Below, piece by piece: positions 45,944-55,630 of a DNA stretch of 64,000 bases. The stretch spans positions 1-64,000 of the forward strand of contig NZ_BAIV01000027.1 in the NCBI RefSeq assembly GCF_000517545.1. Reading direction: 5' to 3'. The notes beneath the pieces were generated by a model that worked only from the letters and a program-made list of their open reading frames with translations, searched no databases and had not been told where the DNA came from. The position numbers and the translations under genes are program-made. How positions within the stretch are numbered: the first letter of the stretch is position 1; every line of letters begins with the position of its first letter. The stretch is from Bacteroides reticulotermitis JCM 10512. GTDB lineage: Bacteria > Bacteroidota > Bacteroidia > Bacteroidales > Bacteroidaceae.

Positions 45944-46852
45944 TTATTTATATGTACTCGGCACAAACGATGCCCGAAGCAAATAGTCCAGACTTGTTTT
46001 CACACTTTCTTCAACGCCCGTACTGTACCCTTCTACTTCTACAACGATGTGTTCAACTCCTGCTGTTTTAGCATTCTTAAATATGGCATCAAACCCAACC
46101 ATACCACTTTGTCCAATCTCACGATGGTCTTTGATATGCAAGAGACTAAACCGGCCCGGATATTTATTAAAATAATCTACCGGACTATTTTTGCCCATTA
46201 CCACCCAATACACATCCATTTCATAACAGACATATTCGGGATTCGTATTTTCAATCATATAATCCATCATGATTACTTTGTCCTCTACTTTTTGATATTC
46301 ATGGGCATGATTGTGGTAGCCATACTTCAATCCGTTCGCTTTGCATCTTTTGCCTATTTCATTGTAATAGTCACAATAAGTTTGCAAATCCTTCACTGTT
46401 TTTGGCACCCCTAACGACGGAGTAACAATGTAGCTCATCCCGGCAGCCTTATGGTCGGCAATACACTGATCCCACCATTTTAAGGATTCGGTAAAATCTC
46501 CCGAAGCTAATTCTTCCGGACTCAATGATTTCGTACAATGCGAAGATAAGACGCGCATACCGGCAGCTTCCACATCCTTTTTAAACTCTTGAGGGGTACG
46601 TCCGTAGAACTTTCTATTTCCATAGTTCGCAGCTTCAACAGCTGTATATCCCATTTGTCCCAGATGCTTCAACACGTCTGTGTATTTTTTGTATTTCTCA
46701 GGCTGAGAAACATCACCACCGATAAGATCTCTCACGGAATACAGTTGGATAGCGATATCTTTTTTCGGTGCTGTTTTCTTTTGTGCCTTTGTGGTAGCAG
46801 GCAGTAGTAGTAAGCAAAGCAATAATGCCGGAAAAGCCAATTTTATTTTCAT
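45944..46852 (-). CDS. Exported sugar isomerase/epimerase-like TIM-barrel protein
   Basis: A 302-residue protein of the xylose-isomerase-like TIM-barrel fold with a signal peptide (MKIKLAFPALLLCLLLLP). Conserved pieces: IAIQLYSVRDL, LGQMGYTAVEAANYG, GYHNHAHEYQ, YEMDVYWVVMGKNSPVDYF (Glu/Asp metal ligands) and LHIKDH. It is the fourth gene of a minus-strand operon with a DUF1080 protein and two oxidoreductases. In such loci this family acts on 3-keto sugars or 3-keto-glycosides, for instance by elimination or isomerisation. Confidence 0.85.
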   Translation of the reverse strand: MKIKLAFPALLLCLLLLPATTKAQKKTAPKKDIAIQLYSVRDLIGGDVSQPEKYKKYTDVLKHLGQMGYTAVEAANYGNRKFYGRTPQEFKKDVEAAGMRVLSSHCTKSLSPEELASGDFTESLKWWDQCIADHKAAGMSYIVTPSLGVPKTVKDLQTYCDYYNEIGKRCKANGLKYGYHNHAHEYQKVEDKVIMMDYMIENTNPEYVCYEMDVYWVVMGKNSPVDYFNKYPGRFSLLHIKDHREIGQSGMVGFDAIFKNAKTAGVEHIVVEVEGYSTGVEESVKTSLDYLLRASFVPSTYK

Positions 46853-46985
46853 GATTGATTGAGGTATTAGTTTATAAAAGGTAAAACAAAGTACTATCTC
46901 CATTGAAGAACTAAAAGGAGTCCTTCAATGGAGTAGTAGTAATTCTATGAAAAGTGAAATTAGATAATTAAGAGTCTTGGTTTCC

Positions 46986-47858
46986 TTAATCCATCACTTT
47001 GATGCGAATGTTGCGGAACCAAACATCATCTCCATGATCTTGCAAACCAATGTAACCTTCACGTTCAGCACCACCAGCGTTATTCAACAGTTCAAAAGCC
47101 AAAGGCCATTTTTCTTGGCTGAATTTGCTAGCTTGCAACATATCAGTCCACTGTTTTGTCCAGAGGTGATATTCAACCACATTCTCGCCATTTTGTCCAT
47201 GAACAACAGTTCCTTTATAAACCATTACTTTCGCTTTGTTCCACTCGCCAAAAGGTTTTGCATTTTGAGGAACTGCCGGAATCATATCATACAGAGACAT
47301 GGCCTGACGATTATTGTCTTTACCCAGTTTAGCGTCCGGATGGTTCGCATTGTCAAGTACCTGAGCTTCGGGAGCAGAGATATAGATAGGTTCCATTCTC
47401 ATTTCACCTGTTGCCGGGTCTTTGGATTCAACTTCCTGAGCCAAGTAGAAAACACCCGAGTTGCTTCCTTTAGCCACTTTGTATTCGAACTCCAATTCAA
47501 AGTTCTTAAATTTATGCGTGAAGATAAGATCGCCACCGTCACCATCTTGAGCTTCACCGCCGCCCGAGCCGTTGAACTTAATCGCGCCATCATCTACAAT
47601 CCATTTACCAGGCACCTTATCTTTGCCATATCCGCGCCAGCCTTTCAGATCTTTGCCGTCGAACAGCACAATGAATCCGTCCTTATCGGTTTTGAACTCC
47701 GATAGATCCACTTGGGGATTATTTAATACTTTATATTCCGGCATCGCATTTTCAGTTTTAGTATCATCTGCCTTTTCGGCTTTCTTTTTTCCACTTCCAC
47801 AGGCAACAAGTGCACCTGCTATCAGCATACATCCAACGACATAATTTAATTTTTTCAT
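46986..47858 (-). CDS. DUF1080 (3-keto-disaccharide hydrolase family) lipoprotein
   Basis: A 290-residue lipoprotein (GALVACGSGKKK, Cys about 20) with one DUF1080 beta-sandwich: GFIVLFDGKDLKGWRGYG at its start, FELEFEYKVAKGSNSGVFYLAQEV centrally, and GYIGLQDHGDDVWFRNIRIK at the end, with the conserved D-H-G-x-x-V-x-F-R-N motif. The family hydrolyses glycosidic bonds in 3-keto-glycosides. It lies between an oxidoreductase and the isomerase, in the middle of the operon. Its location should be the periplasm or surface. Confidence 0.9.
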   Translation of the reverse strand: MKKLNYVVGCMLIAGALVACGSGKKKAEKADDTKTENAMPEYKVLNNPQVDLSEFKTDKDGFIVLFDGKDLKGWRGYGKDKVPGKWIVDDGAIKFNGSGGGEAQDGDGGDLIFTHKFKNFELEFEYKVAKGSNSGVFYLAQEVESKDPATGEMRMEPIYISAPEAQVLDNANHPDAKLGKDNNRQAMSLYDMIPAVPQNAKPFGEWNKAKVMVYKGTVVHGQNGENVVEYHLWTKQWTDMLQASKFSQEKWPLAFELLNNAGGAEREGYIGLQDHGDDVWFRNIRIKVMD

Positions 47859-47903
47859 GATTTTTCGATTCGTCTAATTGTTAATAATCTGTTTTTCGAT
47901 TGG

Positions 47904-49373
47904 TTATCTCGGCATATCCGGTAGTTTCCATCCATCACGATACGTGTGTTTGATTAACTCCTGCGCATAAGCTAATGCATTCACCGGATCAGTCCATGTT
48001 TTATTGAAGGATGGGTGTCCATCCGCAATCGTGAATCCATCTTTTATGACTGTACTGATCGTTGCATTCGGATCGATATTGGTAAACTGCATATTTTCAC
48101 CGTCCCAGTGCAACTCTTGGTTGAGAGCTTGTAAACGTACTGCAAGCACGCCCATTACAACCATTTCATTAAACGGCCCTGCTTCACTAAATGGAGATGT
48201 GGTCTGTACGCGGTCATCGGCATGCTCCTGACAAGCTCTTACCCAGTCCATCTCATGAGAAGTCTTCACTTCGCGAAGTACTTTAGGAGCATTCGGGGTT
48301 CTACCTGACAACAACCATGGATTAGCACCATAACATCCGCAGAACAAAGTATCTTTTGTACCGTAGAAGATTACTCCTCCGCCCTGATCATTCATATCTT
48401 TATTAGCAGGGAATCCGGCTGGGCGCATCGGCTTAATTCCACCATCGTACCAGAATACTTCAACCTCAGGCATTGCAACTTTCGCCATATTATCACGCGC
48501 AGGGAAAGTAAACTTCACGGTTTGTGCATTAGGTGCACAATCGGTAAGAAGCAGGGTCGAGTTTCCTTGTACTTTAGTAGGATAACCCAATTTCAATCCT
48601 TTAAATACAGGATGAAGAATGTGGCAAGCCATATCACCCAAAGCACCGGTTCCGAAATCCCACCAGCCACGCCAGTTCCATGGCGTATAAATGGAATTGT
48701 ATTCACGGAACTTAGCCGGGCCTAAGAACAAGTCCCAGTCTAATGTGCTCGGTACCTTCTCTATTTTGTCCGGGCGATTAAGTCCCTGCGGCCATATCGG
48801 GCGATCGGTGAAAGCTTCTACCTTGGTTATTTCACCAATTTCTCCATTCCATATCCATTCACAAATTTTCCGAACGCCTTCAGCCGAGGCTCCCTGATTA
48901 CCCATCTGGGTAGCAACTTTATGCTTGGCGGCCAATTTAGTCAGCAGACGAGATTCGTACACAGTATGCGTCAAAGGTTTCTCCACATACACGTGTTTTC
49001 CCATAGTCATTGCTTCACCAGCCACAATAGCATGTGTATGATCGGCAGTTGCCACCATCACCGCATCAGCTGATTTGCCCAATTCCGCAAACATTTTCCG
49101 GAAATCGTGATACTTCTTGGCATTAGGATATTCCTTAAACACATTGCTGCAGTATTTCCAGTCAACATCGCAAAGGCCGATAATGTTATGCGTATTCATG
49201 CTTCTAAGCACGTGAGCTCCTCGCCCACCGACACCAACACCGATGATATTCAACTTATCACTTGGCGGTACATGCCCGAAGCTTTTTCCCAGAATGCTAC
49301 TGGGGGCAATGGTGATACCTGCTAAAGCAGCAGCTCCGGTCTTGAGAAATTTTCTCCTTGTAAAGTCTGACAT
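47904..49373 (-). CDS. Gfo/Idh/MocA-family oxidoreductase, exported by a twin-arginine signal
   Basis: A 489-residue protein with a Tat-type N-terminus (TRRKFLKTGAAALAGITIAP). The Rossmann motif is IGVGVGGRGAHVL and the catalytic-side motif is EKPLTHTVYESR. The last two-thirds form the alpha/beta substrate domain (WNWRGWWDFGTGALGDMACH). It is predicted to work in the periplasm with a tightly bound nicotinamide cofactor and oxidise the sugar of a glycoside at C3. It lies immediately upstream of the DUF1080 gene. Confidence 0.9.
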   Translation of the reverse strand: MSDFTRRKFLKTGAAALAGITIAPSSILGKSFGHVPPSDKLNIIGVGVGGRGAHVLRSMNTHNIIGLCDVDWKYCSNVFKEYPNAKKYHDFRKMFAELGKSADAVMVATADHTHAIVAGEAMTMGKHVYVEKPLTHTVYESRLLTKLAAKHKVATQMGNQGASAEGVRKICEWIWNGEIGEITKVEAFTDRPIWPQGLNRPDKIEKVPSTLDWDLFLGPAKFREYNSIYTPWNWRGWWDFGTGALGDMACHILHPVFKGLKLGYPTKVQGNSTLLLTDCAPNAQTVKFTFPARDNMAKVAMPEVEVFWYDGGIKPMRPAGFPANKDMNDQGGGVIFYGTKDTLFCGCYGANPWLLSGRTPNAPKVLREVKTSHEMDWVRACQEHADDRVQTTSPFSEAGPFNEMVVMGVLAVRLQALNQELHWDGENMQFTNIDPNATISTVIKDGFTIADGHPSFNKTWTDPVNALAYAQELIKHTYRDGWKLPDMPR

Positions 49374-49421
49374 AATTTAAATTAGATTTTAGTAAATATT
49401 AGATCTTAGTAAATGAAATGT

Positions 49422-50495
49422 TTACACTTGTTGCAATAACCCATAGCCATTCTTCATCGTTCGGCGTCTTTCCAGAATACGATCGAGCGTTTGCAATTCG
49501 CCAATAGCGGGTAAGTCTTTGTTTTTAGCATCTTCGAGGAATTTCCAAGCGTATTCGGATGCAATGGCTGAGTCGCGCAAAGTAGGCAGATCGGGATGTC
49601 GCACACCCGACTGGATAGAATCAGCAAATAGATTACATAACTCATCTATATTTTTGCCGCCAAACGGGCGTTCTTCACGAATTGTCTGTGTCACACCGTA
49701 CAGCTCTACGACAGCTGTTTTAAAATCATGCGTCATTCTCACAACGCCCTCTGTCCCAATAATGTCTATGTATGAATTGTGTGTTTGTTTTTTAGAGAGT
49801 TGACCATATACATGACCTTGGGTAATATCAAAGACTACGCCATTTTCAAACGTCCCGTGGCATTGCAGCCACCAAGGATCCTTATAGTTCCACATCCGCA
49901 TTCCCTGTGCATTCCATGTTTTAAAGTTGCATCCGGTATACCACCGTGCGATATCGACATAGTGCATGCCACAGTCATGAAAAGACGGACCTTCATATTC
50001 GTGTCCCTCCCCAGGAGCTAATCCCGGTGTGAGATGACATACCCGAATAATTGCCAGTTCTCCGATCTCTCCCTGACGGATATAACTCTTGATTAGTTTG
50101 TGATACCAGGAATTGCGCAAGTAAAGATTTACAGTTGAGAATAAAGGTGAATTTTCCGCTATGCGAACAGCACTCCATTCGCGCATGATCGTATCAGCAA
50201 CCGGTTTCTCGGAAATTATATGTTTACCACTCCGGATTGCTCGTTCGATTTGTTCTTTTCGGGAATCGGCTAAAGCGAAAAGCCCAACTACCTGTACAGA
50301 CTCATCATCAAATATTTCTTGTTCATTATTGGTTACTTTGGATTCAGGGGAGTGCTTTCGTGCAAATTCGCGAGATCTCGGATTAGTATCACAGATATAA
50401 GCAATGTTCCATCGTCCACTCTTCTGCATCTCCTCCAGATAGAACCGTCCCATTCTGCCCAAACCTATAATCCCAACTTTAATTAGATTATTCAT
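49422..50495 (-). CDS. Gfo/Idh/MocA-family oxidoreductase, cytoplasmic
   Basis: A 357-residue protein without a signal peptide: Rossmann motif GIIGLGRMGRFYLEEM, SEKPVADT catalytic motif and a C-terminal substrate domain (HDCGMHYVDIARWYTG, with the usual D-x-x-x-H-pattern). It is the first gene of the four-gene operon and the only one without an export signal. It may re-reduce or interconvert the keto sugar after uptake. It shares low overall similarity with the exported oxidoreductase that follows 48 bases downstream. Confidence 0.88.
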   Translation of the reverse strand: MNNLIKVGIIGLGRMGRFYLEEMQKSGRWNIAYICDTNPRSREFARKHSPESKVTNNEQEIFDDESVQVVGLFALADSRKEQIERAIRSGKHIISEKPVADTIMREWSAVRIAENSPLFSTVNLYLRNSWYHKLIKSYIRQGEIGELAIIRVCHLTPGLAPGEGHEYEGPSFHDCGMHYVDIARWYTGCNFKTWNAQGMRMWNYKDPWWLQCHGTFENGVVFDITQGHVYGQLSKKQTHNSYIDIIGTEGVVRMTHDFKTAVVELYGVTQTIREERPFGGKNIDELCNLFADSIQSGVRHPDLPTLRDSAIASEYAWKFLEDAKNKDLPAIGELQTLDRILERRRTMKNGYGLLQQV

Positions 50496-50944
50496 GTTTT
50501 TGATAAAAGATTATTAAGTATACTATTTCTCTTCAAGGTCCATTTAAAAGAAAAGATGAACGCTATTCACGTATATTCCACCCCGGAAATAGATCCATTT
50601 TTCTCTTATCACAAAGTTAATCCGATTTAGCCAAATGGTTAGACCTAGAGGCAATTATGTAGACTACAGAAAAAGCAACATACTGTATATTAATATATTA
50701 CCTTTCTAACTACATCTAAAGATGTAGAAGATCTAAAAGGCACATTGGAAGCTCAACAAGCCCAATTGACCTGTTTTTATTGTTTTTGAGACATTTGTTA
50801 AACCGACGAAATTCTTTTATTTTCTCTATTTCGAGATCGATTCGGCCTCACAAATAAGTTGAAGAGATTTATAAGTACATATGCACCAAAGGTGATTCAG
50901 CGAATGCCTTTCAGGAAAGCAGTGTTATCTTATTAAGATAGGAA
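50496..50944. other. Intergenic regulatory region of the oxidoreductase/DUF1080 operon
   Basis: No gene seen. It holds an exact minus-strand -7 box (TAACTTTG, 50612-50619) about 117 bases before the operon start, and a perfect 18-bp dyad CTACATCTAAAGATGTAG (50710-50727), about 90 bases further upstream. The dyad is a candidate regulator site. Confidence 0.55.
50612..50619 (-). promoter_or_regulatory. -7 box (TAACTTTG) of the oxidoreductase/DUF1080 operon
   Basis: An exact TAnnTTTG match on the minus strand. It implies a leader of about 110 nt before the ATG at 50495. No -33 TTTG at the normal spacing was seen, which would fit an activated promoter. Confidence 0.45.
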
Positions 50945-52618
50945 TTAGTGTATTTTCCGGGTCATACCAATCTTCATCACCAGATCTTCAAACTCTTCGC
51001 GGTCTGAAGCTGCTTTATTTCTCATCTTCGTGCGGTAATTATAGATGGTGCTCATGGAGCAACGCAGAAAGCCTGCGATTTTTAGGCTATCGGTGATTCC
51101 CAAGCGCAAGAGCGCATAGATACGTAAATCTTTAGTCAGCAGGTCTTCAGCTTTCAGGTTAATTTGCTCATCCTTTGCCAACAAGGAATTGAAATCAGAA
51201 ACAAATGTGGGATAAAGATTCAAGAAGATCCGATCAAAATGCGAATAGAGTTCTTCCAGTTCATTCTCAACGGCCGTCGTTGACTTTAGTTTTTTAATCA
51301 ATTCTTCGTATTGCCTGTTTATGCCAAGCTTATACAATGTTTTTCGGTAGTCCTCCATCTTATCGATATACGTGGAGCAAAGATCAAAGAATTGGGCAAT
51401 GTATTGTTCCTTCACACGGTTAGATTCCCATAGTTGCGTATTCTTATCGTGCAGCAAATCATTCTTTTCATTCAATTCTTTGTTGAGTTCAACCAACTTA
51501 TCATTGGTCAGCGAAAGCTCTTCCTTAATTTTAGACAACTTCTTCATCTGGCTATAAATATAGCCGACTAGTAATATAAGGAAGAGAGATAAGACACTTA
51601 TCAGCAAAAGGTATTTCTTCAATTCCCCATTCTTTTTCACTTTATCAGCCTGAAAAGAGGCGTTGATTATTGAATAAAACCGAGACATTTCTGCGGTTCG
51701 AAATTGTACTCCGGAATAGACTGCGTCCTCGATAGCAGACTGAGTGTATTTGAATGCCCTCGTAATATCTCCTGAATTGTAATAGATTAGAGCTAACCTA
51801 TGAAACGAAGCGTTCTCTTTAATCGAATTTTTAACATCGGCTATAGCGGACTTGATATAGTAAATCTTTTCCAATTCGGATTTACCATTCACACCATGAA
51901 TTCCAGCTAATGAATGGGTTATTCGGGCATACTCGGGTGTATTCTCTTCTTCAGCATCCAGCAAGCTATACAATAGGTCTTCGGCCTTTTTCGTCTCATT
52001 TGAAGACATGTACTTTTGTACCATATTCATTTTGTAACCAAAGGAGGAATGATCCAGAACACTCAGCAAAGAATCACGATAGGCATTTATCAACTGCCAA
52101 TAATTGCTTTGCCCAGTCATCGTTGAGTAATGTTCGTAAAAGAGTAAGTATGCTTCGTAATAATTGCCCAAAATCGATTGCGGCAGATCGTGAGAGTCGA
52201 TCTTTTTGAGGATTGCTTCTGATTCGATAAACTTTCCGGAATATGAATAGAAAGAAGCTAAAGTTATATCGGCGCTGTACTTCAGGTTGGCTTCTCCTAC
52301 CATTTCAGCAATTTGCACATTGCGTTCGGCATAGTATATGGCCGAGTCGACTTTCAACTTCTGGTACTCGGCGTACAGCTTCTGGTTTATTTCATACTCA
52401 TACTTCAGAGAATAGTCTTTTTCATTTAATAGATTCTTCAGGCTATTTATCTTTTGCTCTTTCTGACCAACAAATTGCTGCTTATTATCTATGATACGGT
52501 CTAAATATTCAGATAAGGATTTCAAATCTTCCTTACCCGAAACAGGTATGCTTAAAAAGCACAATAATATTAGACATAGATTTTTCAATTCGCAAAGGGT
52601 ATTTATATGCCAAAACAT
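50945..52618 (-). CDS. DUF6377-type membrane-spanning transcriptional regulator with TPR-like sensor region
   Basis: A 557-residue protein with a signal sequence (NLCLILLCFLSIPVSG), a periplasmic helical region with TPR-like units (about residues 85-320, such as LKYSADITLASFYSYSGKFIESEAIL), one membrane helix (about 336-356), a coiled coil (about 355-400) and a cytoplasmic part. The C-terminal helix-turn-helix ALLRLGITDSLKIAGFLRCSMSTIYNYRTKMRNKA should bind DNA. This is a one-component regulator type found beside Bacteroidales catabolic operons. Here it lies directly upstream of, and in line with, the operon at 45944-50495, so it is the likely regulator. Confidence 0.8.
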   Translation of the reverse strand: MFWHINTLCELKNLCLILLCFLSIPVSGKEDLKSLSEYLDRIIDNKQQFVGQKEQKINSLKNLLNEKDYSLKYEYEINQKLYAEYQKLKVDSAIYYAERNVQIAEMVGEANLKYSADITLASFYSYSGKFIESEAILKKIDSHDLPQSILGNYYEAYLLFYEHYSTMTGQSNYWQLINAYRDSLLSVLDHSSFGYKMNMVQKYMSSNETKKAEDLLYSLLDAEEENTPEYARITHSLAGIHGVNGKSELEKIYYIKSAIADVKNSIKENASFHRLALIYYNSGDITRAFKYTQSAIEDAVYSGVQFRTAEMSRFYSIINASFQADKVKKNGELKKYLLLISVLSLFLILLVGYIYSQMKKLSKIKEELSLTNDKLVELNKELNEKNDLLHDKNTQLWESNRVKEQYIAQFFDLCSTYIDKMEDYRKTLYKLGINRQYEELIKKLKSTTAVENELEELYSHFDRIFLNLYPTFVSDFNSLLAKDEQINLKAEDLLTKDLRIYALLRLGITDSLKIAGFLRCSMSTIYNYRTKMRNKAASDREEFEDLVMKIGMTRKIH

Positions 52619-52765
52619 TCAATTCCATCTGAATGTTATCAAGCGAACGACCAATATACTGACATCCTTCACCATTGTGTAATCTTACACGAACTATAAC
52701 ATAGCAGTTTTGACCGACCAGTTGATTAACGGGCGGCAATTTATGAAAAATATTTCAGATAGCAA

Positions 52766-52802
52766 AGAAGCGGATCGAATGTTTTTCATCCGCTTCTTGT
52801 AT
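52766..52802 (-). terminator. Hairpin at the end of the fimbrial operon
   Basis: AAGAAGCGGAT pairs perfectly with ATCCGCTTCTT around a 12-nt loop. On the minus strand only TTTG follows, so it is a weak classical terminator. It lies about 75 bases past the last fimbrial gene. Confidence 0.55.
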
Positions 52803-52874
52803 GAGTAGAGCTCTATTGAACAAATAAAAGGTCAATCCTCTGTAGCAAAAAGCGCCACGTTCAACATCAATTAA

Positions 52875-54470
52875 TCAATACGAAGCAACCGTACTCCAAC
52901 TTCCGCTTACTTTCATATTTTCAACTCCCAGCAAAGGCAGATTCACCGGTACAGAAACTGTCAGGTTTTTAATGTCACCAAGTATCAAACTGACAAGTGC
53001 ATCAGTCAACCCCCCTATAATGAGTCCAAGACCCGGTATTTTTTTTACGGTAGCAATAGTCCCTGATAAGATATTGTCAATATTAGCCACATTTCCTATT
53101 TGAACAGATAATGTTAAGCTATGAGCTCCATCTGTCTGCAAAGTATAAGATTTAAGCGCTAAGTCTAGAAAAGAATAATCAGCCTTGTATCTTAAATTAG
53201 ATTTTGGTCCGGTTGCTGTAAGGGGATCCGTGATATCCATAAAAGCGCCCGGAAGTAAATAATCACTGCCTATAACCTGATCGATCACAAGTCCCGCTAC
53301 CAAGCCTTTAGCAAGAATATCGATCTTCTTCACGTTATAACTCGCATTAAAGCCTTTTATCGCAACATACCTGTCATTTACAGTTCCCCCGGTATCTGTT
53401 TTTAAGCCATATCTAAATCGTTGGCCTACCGGAAAAGACTCTTTGACATTCAAGTCAAAATCGATCGACTTCGGAAAATTGTCGATGGTCACAATAGACT
53501 CCGTGCCATACGCCCAAGGGTTTAAAATACGTCCCAAATATGCCACCCCTCCTTCATTCCCTGTTGCATTGGCTGCCAGCGCCAAAGTTATTTGAGTAAG
53601 AAGCGCCTGCCCCAATTGGTTGTACAAAGCAGTAGTTATCGGTTCTGCCAAATCAAGTACCAACTGATTTAACAAAGGATCAACTACACCTGCCAGTAGG
53701 AAAGTCAATCGATTGACAAGAACTGGACGTATCGTTTTGTACAAGATCCCATCCGAATTATCTGACAATGACCCAGTAAGAGCATTTTTTATGATATTCC
53801 GATAGCCGACTTGAGTCAAGATATTCTGAACCAATATATTCAAGGCATTGTTGGTATCCACAAAATTTCGATGCAGCCGAAGCATACCAATAATTCGCTG
53901 CATGAGGACTGCGGGGTTGGGTGTTGCGTCCGAGAACGTAACATTGGACCAGTAATACTCTGTATTGTCCGCGAACTCCACCGGTGGAAGAATGATGCGG
54001 GCAGCACTATACGTAGAGGTATACGTGCTTAAAACATCCGCATAATTTTGAGAAGAGCCACTTGTGGCATACGGAAATAATGTTTTCTCTATATTCCCTA
54101 GAAAGACAGCTTTATAACTCCCCTTGGGTAAAGTGTCTCGCACGGCCGTCAGTGGCCAGGTAGGAACTCCCTGTGAGGGTATTAAAATCGTTTTCTCCTT
54201 TACATATTCACCGGTCGATTTGTAGATTACATATCGCAAATGCCTCACTCTAGTATCGGTTCCTGTAACGGGAGCTCTGGTTCCCAACTCGAAAGTCGAA
54301 GCGGTGAAATTCACCACAAATGCCCCTTCCGGTACGCCCGCAGGGGTCGTATCCACCGGAGGAGTATCCGTAGGATCGATCACAAAGTCTGTATCTTTTT
54401 CACAGCCTGCCAATAAAAAGATAATCCAAGCTCCAAATACGAATCGTATCGCCTTTAATGTCATTGCCAT
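52875..54470 (-). CDS. Large fimbrial accessory/tip-type lipoprotein
   Basis: A 531-residue lipoprotein (IIFLLAGC, Cys about 23). An Asp/Thr/Pro-rich spacer (VIDPTDTPPVDTTPAGVP) precedes an N-terminal fimbrillin-like domain (FTASTFELGTRAPVTGTDTRVRHLRYVIY) with an Arg site suited to cleavage by a trypsin-like protease. A long middle section and a C-terminal beta domain follow. It is the last of four same-strand fimbrial genes and the largest, so it could be a tip or accessory subunit. No exact family name can be given. Confidence 0.7.
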   Translation of the reverse strand: MAMTLKAIRFVFGAWIIFLLAGCEKDTDFVIDPTDTPPVDTTPAGVPEGAFVVNFTASTFELGTRAPVTGTDTRVRHLRYVIYKSTGEYVKEKTILIPSQGVPTWPLTAVRDTLPKGSYKAVFLGNIEKTLFPYATSGSSQNYADVLSTYTSTYSAARIILPPVEFADNTEYYWSNVTFSDATPNPAVLMQRIIGMLRLHRNFVDTNNALNILVQNILTQVGYRNIIKNALTGSLSDNSDGILYKTIRPVLVNRLTFLLAGVVDPLLNQLVLDLAEPITTALYNQLGQALLTQITLALAANATGNEGGVAYLGRILNPWAYGTESIVTIDNFPKSIDFDLNVKESFPVGQRFRYGLKTDTGGTVNDRYVAIKGFNASYNVKKIDILAKGLVAGLVIDQVIGSDYLLPGAFMDITDPLTATGPKSNLRYKADYSFLDLALKSYTLQTDGAHSLTLSVQIGNVANIDNILSGTIATVKKIPGLGLIIGGLTDALVSLILGDIKNLTVSVPVNLPLLGVENMKVSGSWSTVASY

Positions 54471-54497
54471 ATCTTCCCTTTTTTATCAAATTTCTTA

Positions 54498-55541
54498 TCA
54501 ATTTTGCAGTCCATCCCACTGATTATCATCCAGATTGATTGTTGATGTAAGCACAAAGCCTAAATTGATCGTGGTATAGCTACCGATTATCTTAACAACC
54601 TGATTAGTCGTAAACGTGATGCTATTTGCTACGGACACATTGGCCAAGTCCGGTACCTTTATGGTGTATCTCTCAGTTAATGTGCCATACTTAACATCTA
54701 AATAAAGTTTCGTCGAGCGGCTACTCGTTGTCGGCAGTATTAGATTGCTAAATGAAACTGTACCGCTGGCGGGAATTTGGCTATTGAGAACCCGATTGTC
54801 ACCATCGCCGGAAGTTTGCCATACCGTAGGAATCCCTCCAATAGGTTGAATGGCTTTTGCTAATTGCTCCGCCACTAAAGACACGAATGTCACGTAGGTG
54901 GGTATATTCGTCACCTGAACTGTCAGCCCACTTACAATTCTCGTCAACTCACCCCGTAAGCTAATATCCTGTAACAAAGAGGGTTTGAAAGCCGTACCGT
55001 ACAAAACACCATTGTTATAACAGTAACAAACCGAGGTGAATAATTCAGGCACAACCGTTGTTTTCGCCATCTTCATGTGGAAGTTCGCCAAGGTTACCGG
55101 CGTAGCTACAGCACCCACAGAGAAACTATAATTTACATTATTCGGGTCGGAAGAACTGTAATCCGTTCGTTTAAACCCGAAAGCTAGAATCTTATAAGTT
55201 GATGAAGAGGAAAGAAGCATTGTCATTGACTTTATCGGAAAAGAATTCACATCAATTTGTAAGGATGATGAATATTCCGGTACAAAATTAACATCTGAGT
55301 TATCTAGATTCTCAGCTATTTTCTTAAATGGCAAAATCCAAACTCGATCGACAGAATAAGTCGGGTCACCCAATGCTCTTGTGGGATTTATAATACTATT
55401 ACCAGCACCCATCTCGACTTTTACAGCGATCCGATCAGCCGTTACACCATCTTCTTCATTGTCTGTACATGAAGTGAAGAAAGCAAATAACAAAATTATG
55501 CTCCACCCAAATGATGATATAGTATGATTCCGGTTATACAT
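54498..55541 (-). CDS. Fimbrillin-family accessory lipoprotein
   Basis: A 347-residue lipoprotein (LLFAFFTSC, Cys about 25). Its mature N-terminus has the fimbrillin pattern (RIAVKVEMGAGNSIINPTRALGDPTYSVDRVWILPFKK), with TRAL as the probable protease site exposing the donor strand. Two beta-sandwich-like domains follow. It probably adds to the fimbrial shaft or tip. It follows the major-subunit candidate on the same strand by about 90 bases. Confidence 0.75.
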   Translation of the reverse strand: MYNRNHTISSFGWSIILLFAFFTSCTDNEEDGVTADRIAVKVEMGAGNSIINPTRALGDPTYSVDRVWILPFKKIAENLDNSDVNFVPEYSSSLQIDVNSFPIKSMTMLLSSSSTYKILAFGFKRTDYSSSDPNNVNYSFSVGAVATPVTLANFHMKMAKTTVVPELFTSVCYCYNNGVLYGTAFKPSLLQDISLRGELTRIVSGLTVQVTNIPTYVTFVSLVAEQLAKAIQPIGGIPTVWQTSGDGDNRVLNSQIPASGTVSFSNLILPTTSSRSTKLYLDVKYGTLTERYTIKVPDLANVSVANSITFTTNQVVKIIGSYTTINLGFVLTSTINLDDNQWDGLQN

Positions 55542-55630
55542 AGCTCATTCCAAACAACTATTGATTTAAACTTATTAGAACAGGTAAGCAAGGTATTATG
55601 TAGCCCACAATACCTTGCACGTTAGTCGAC

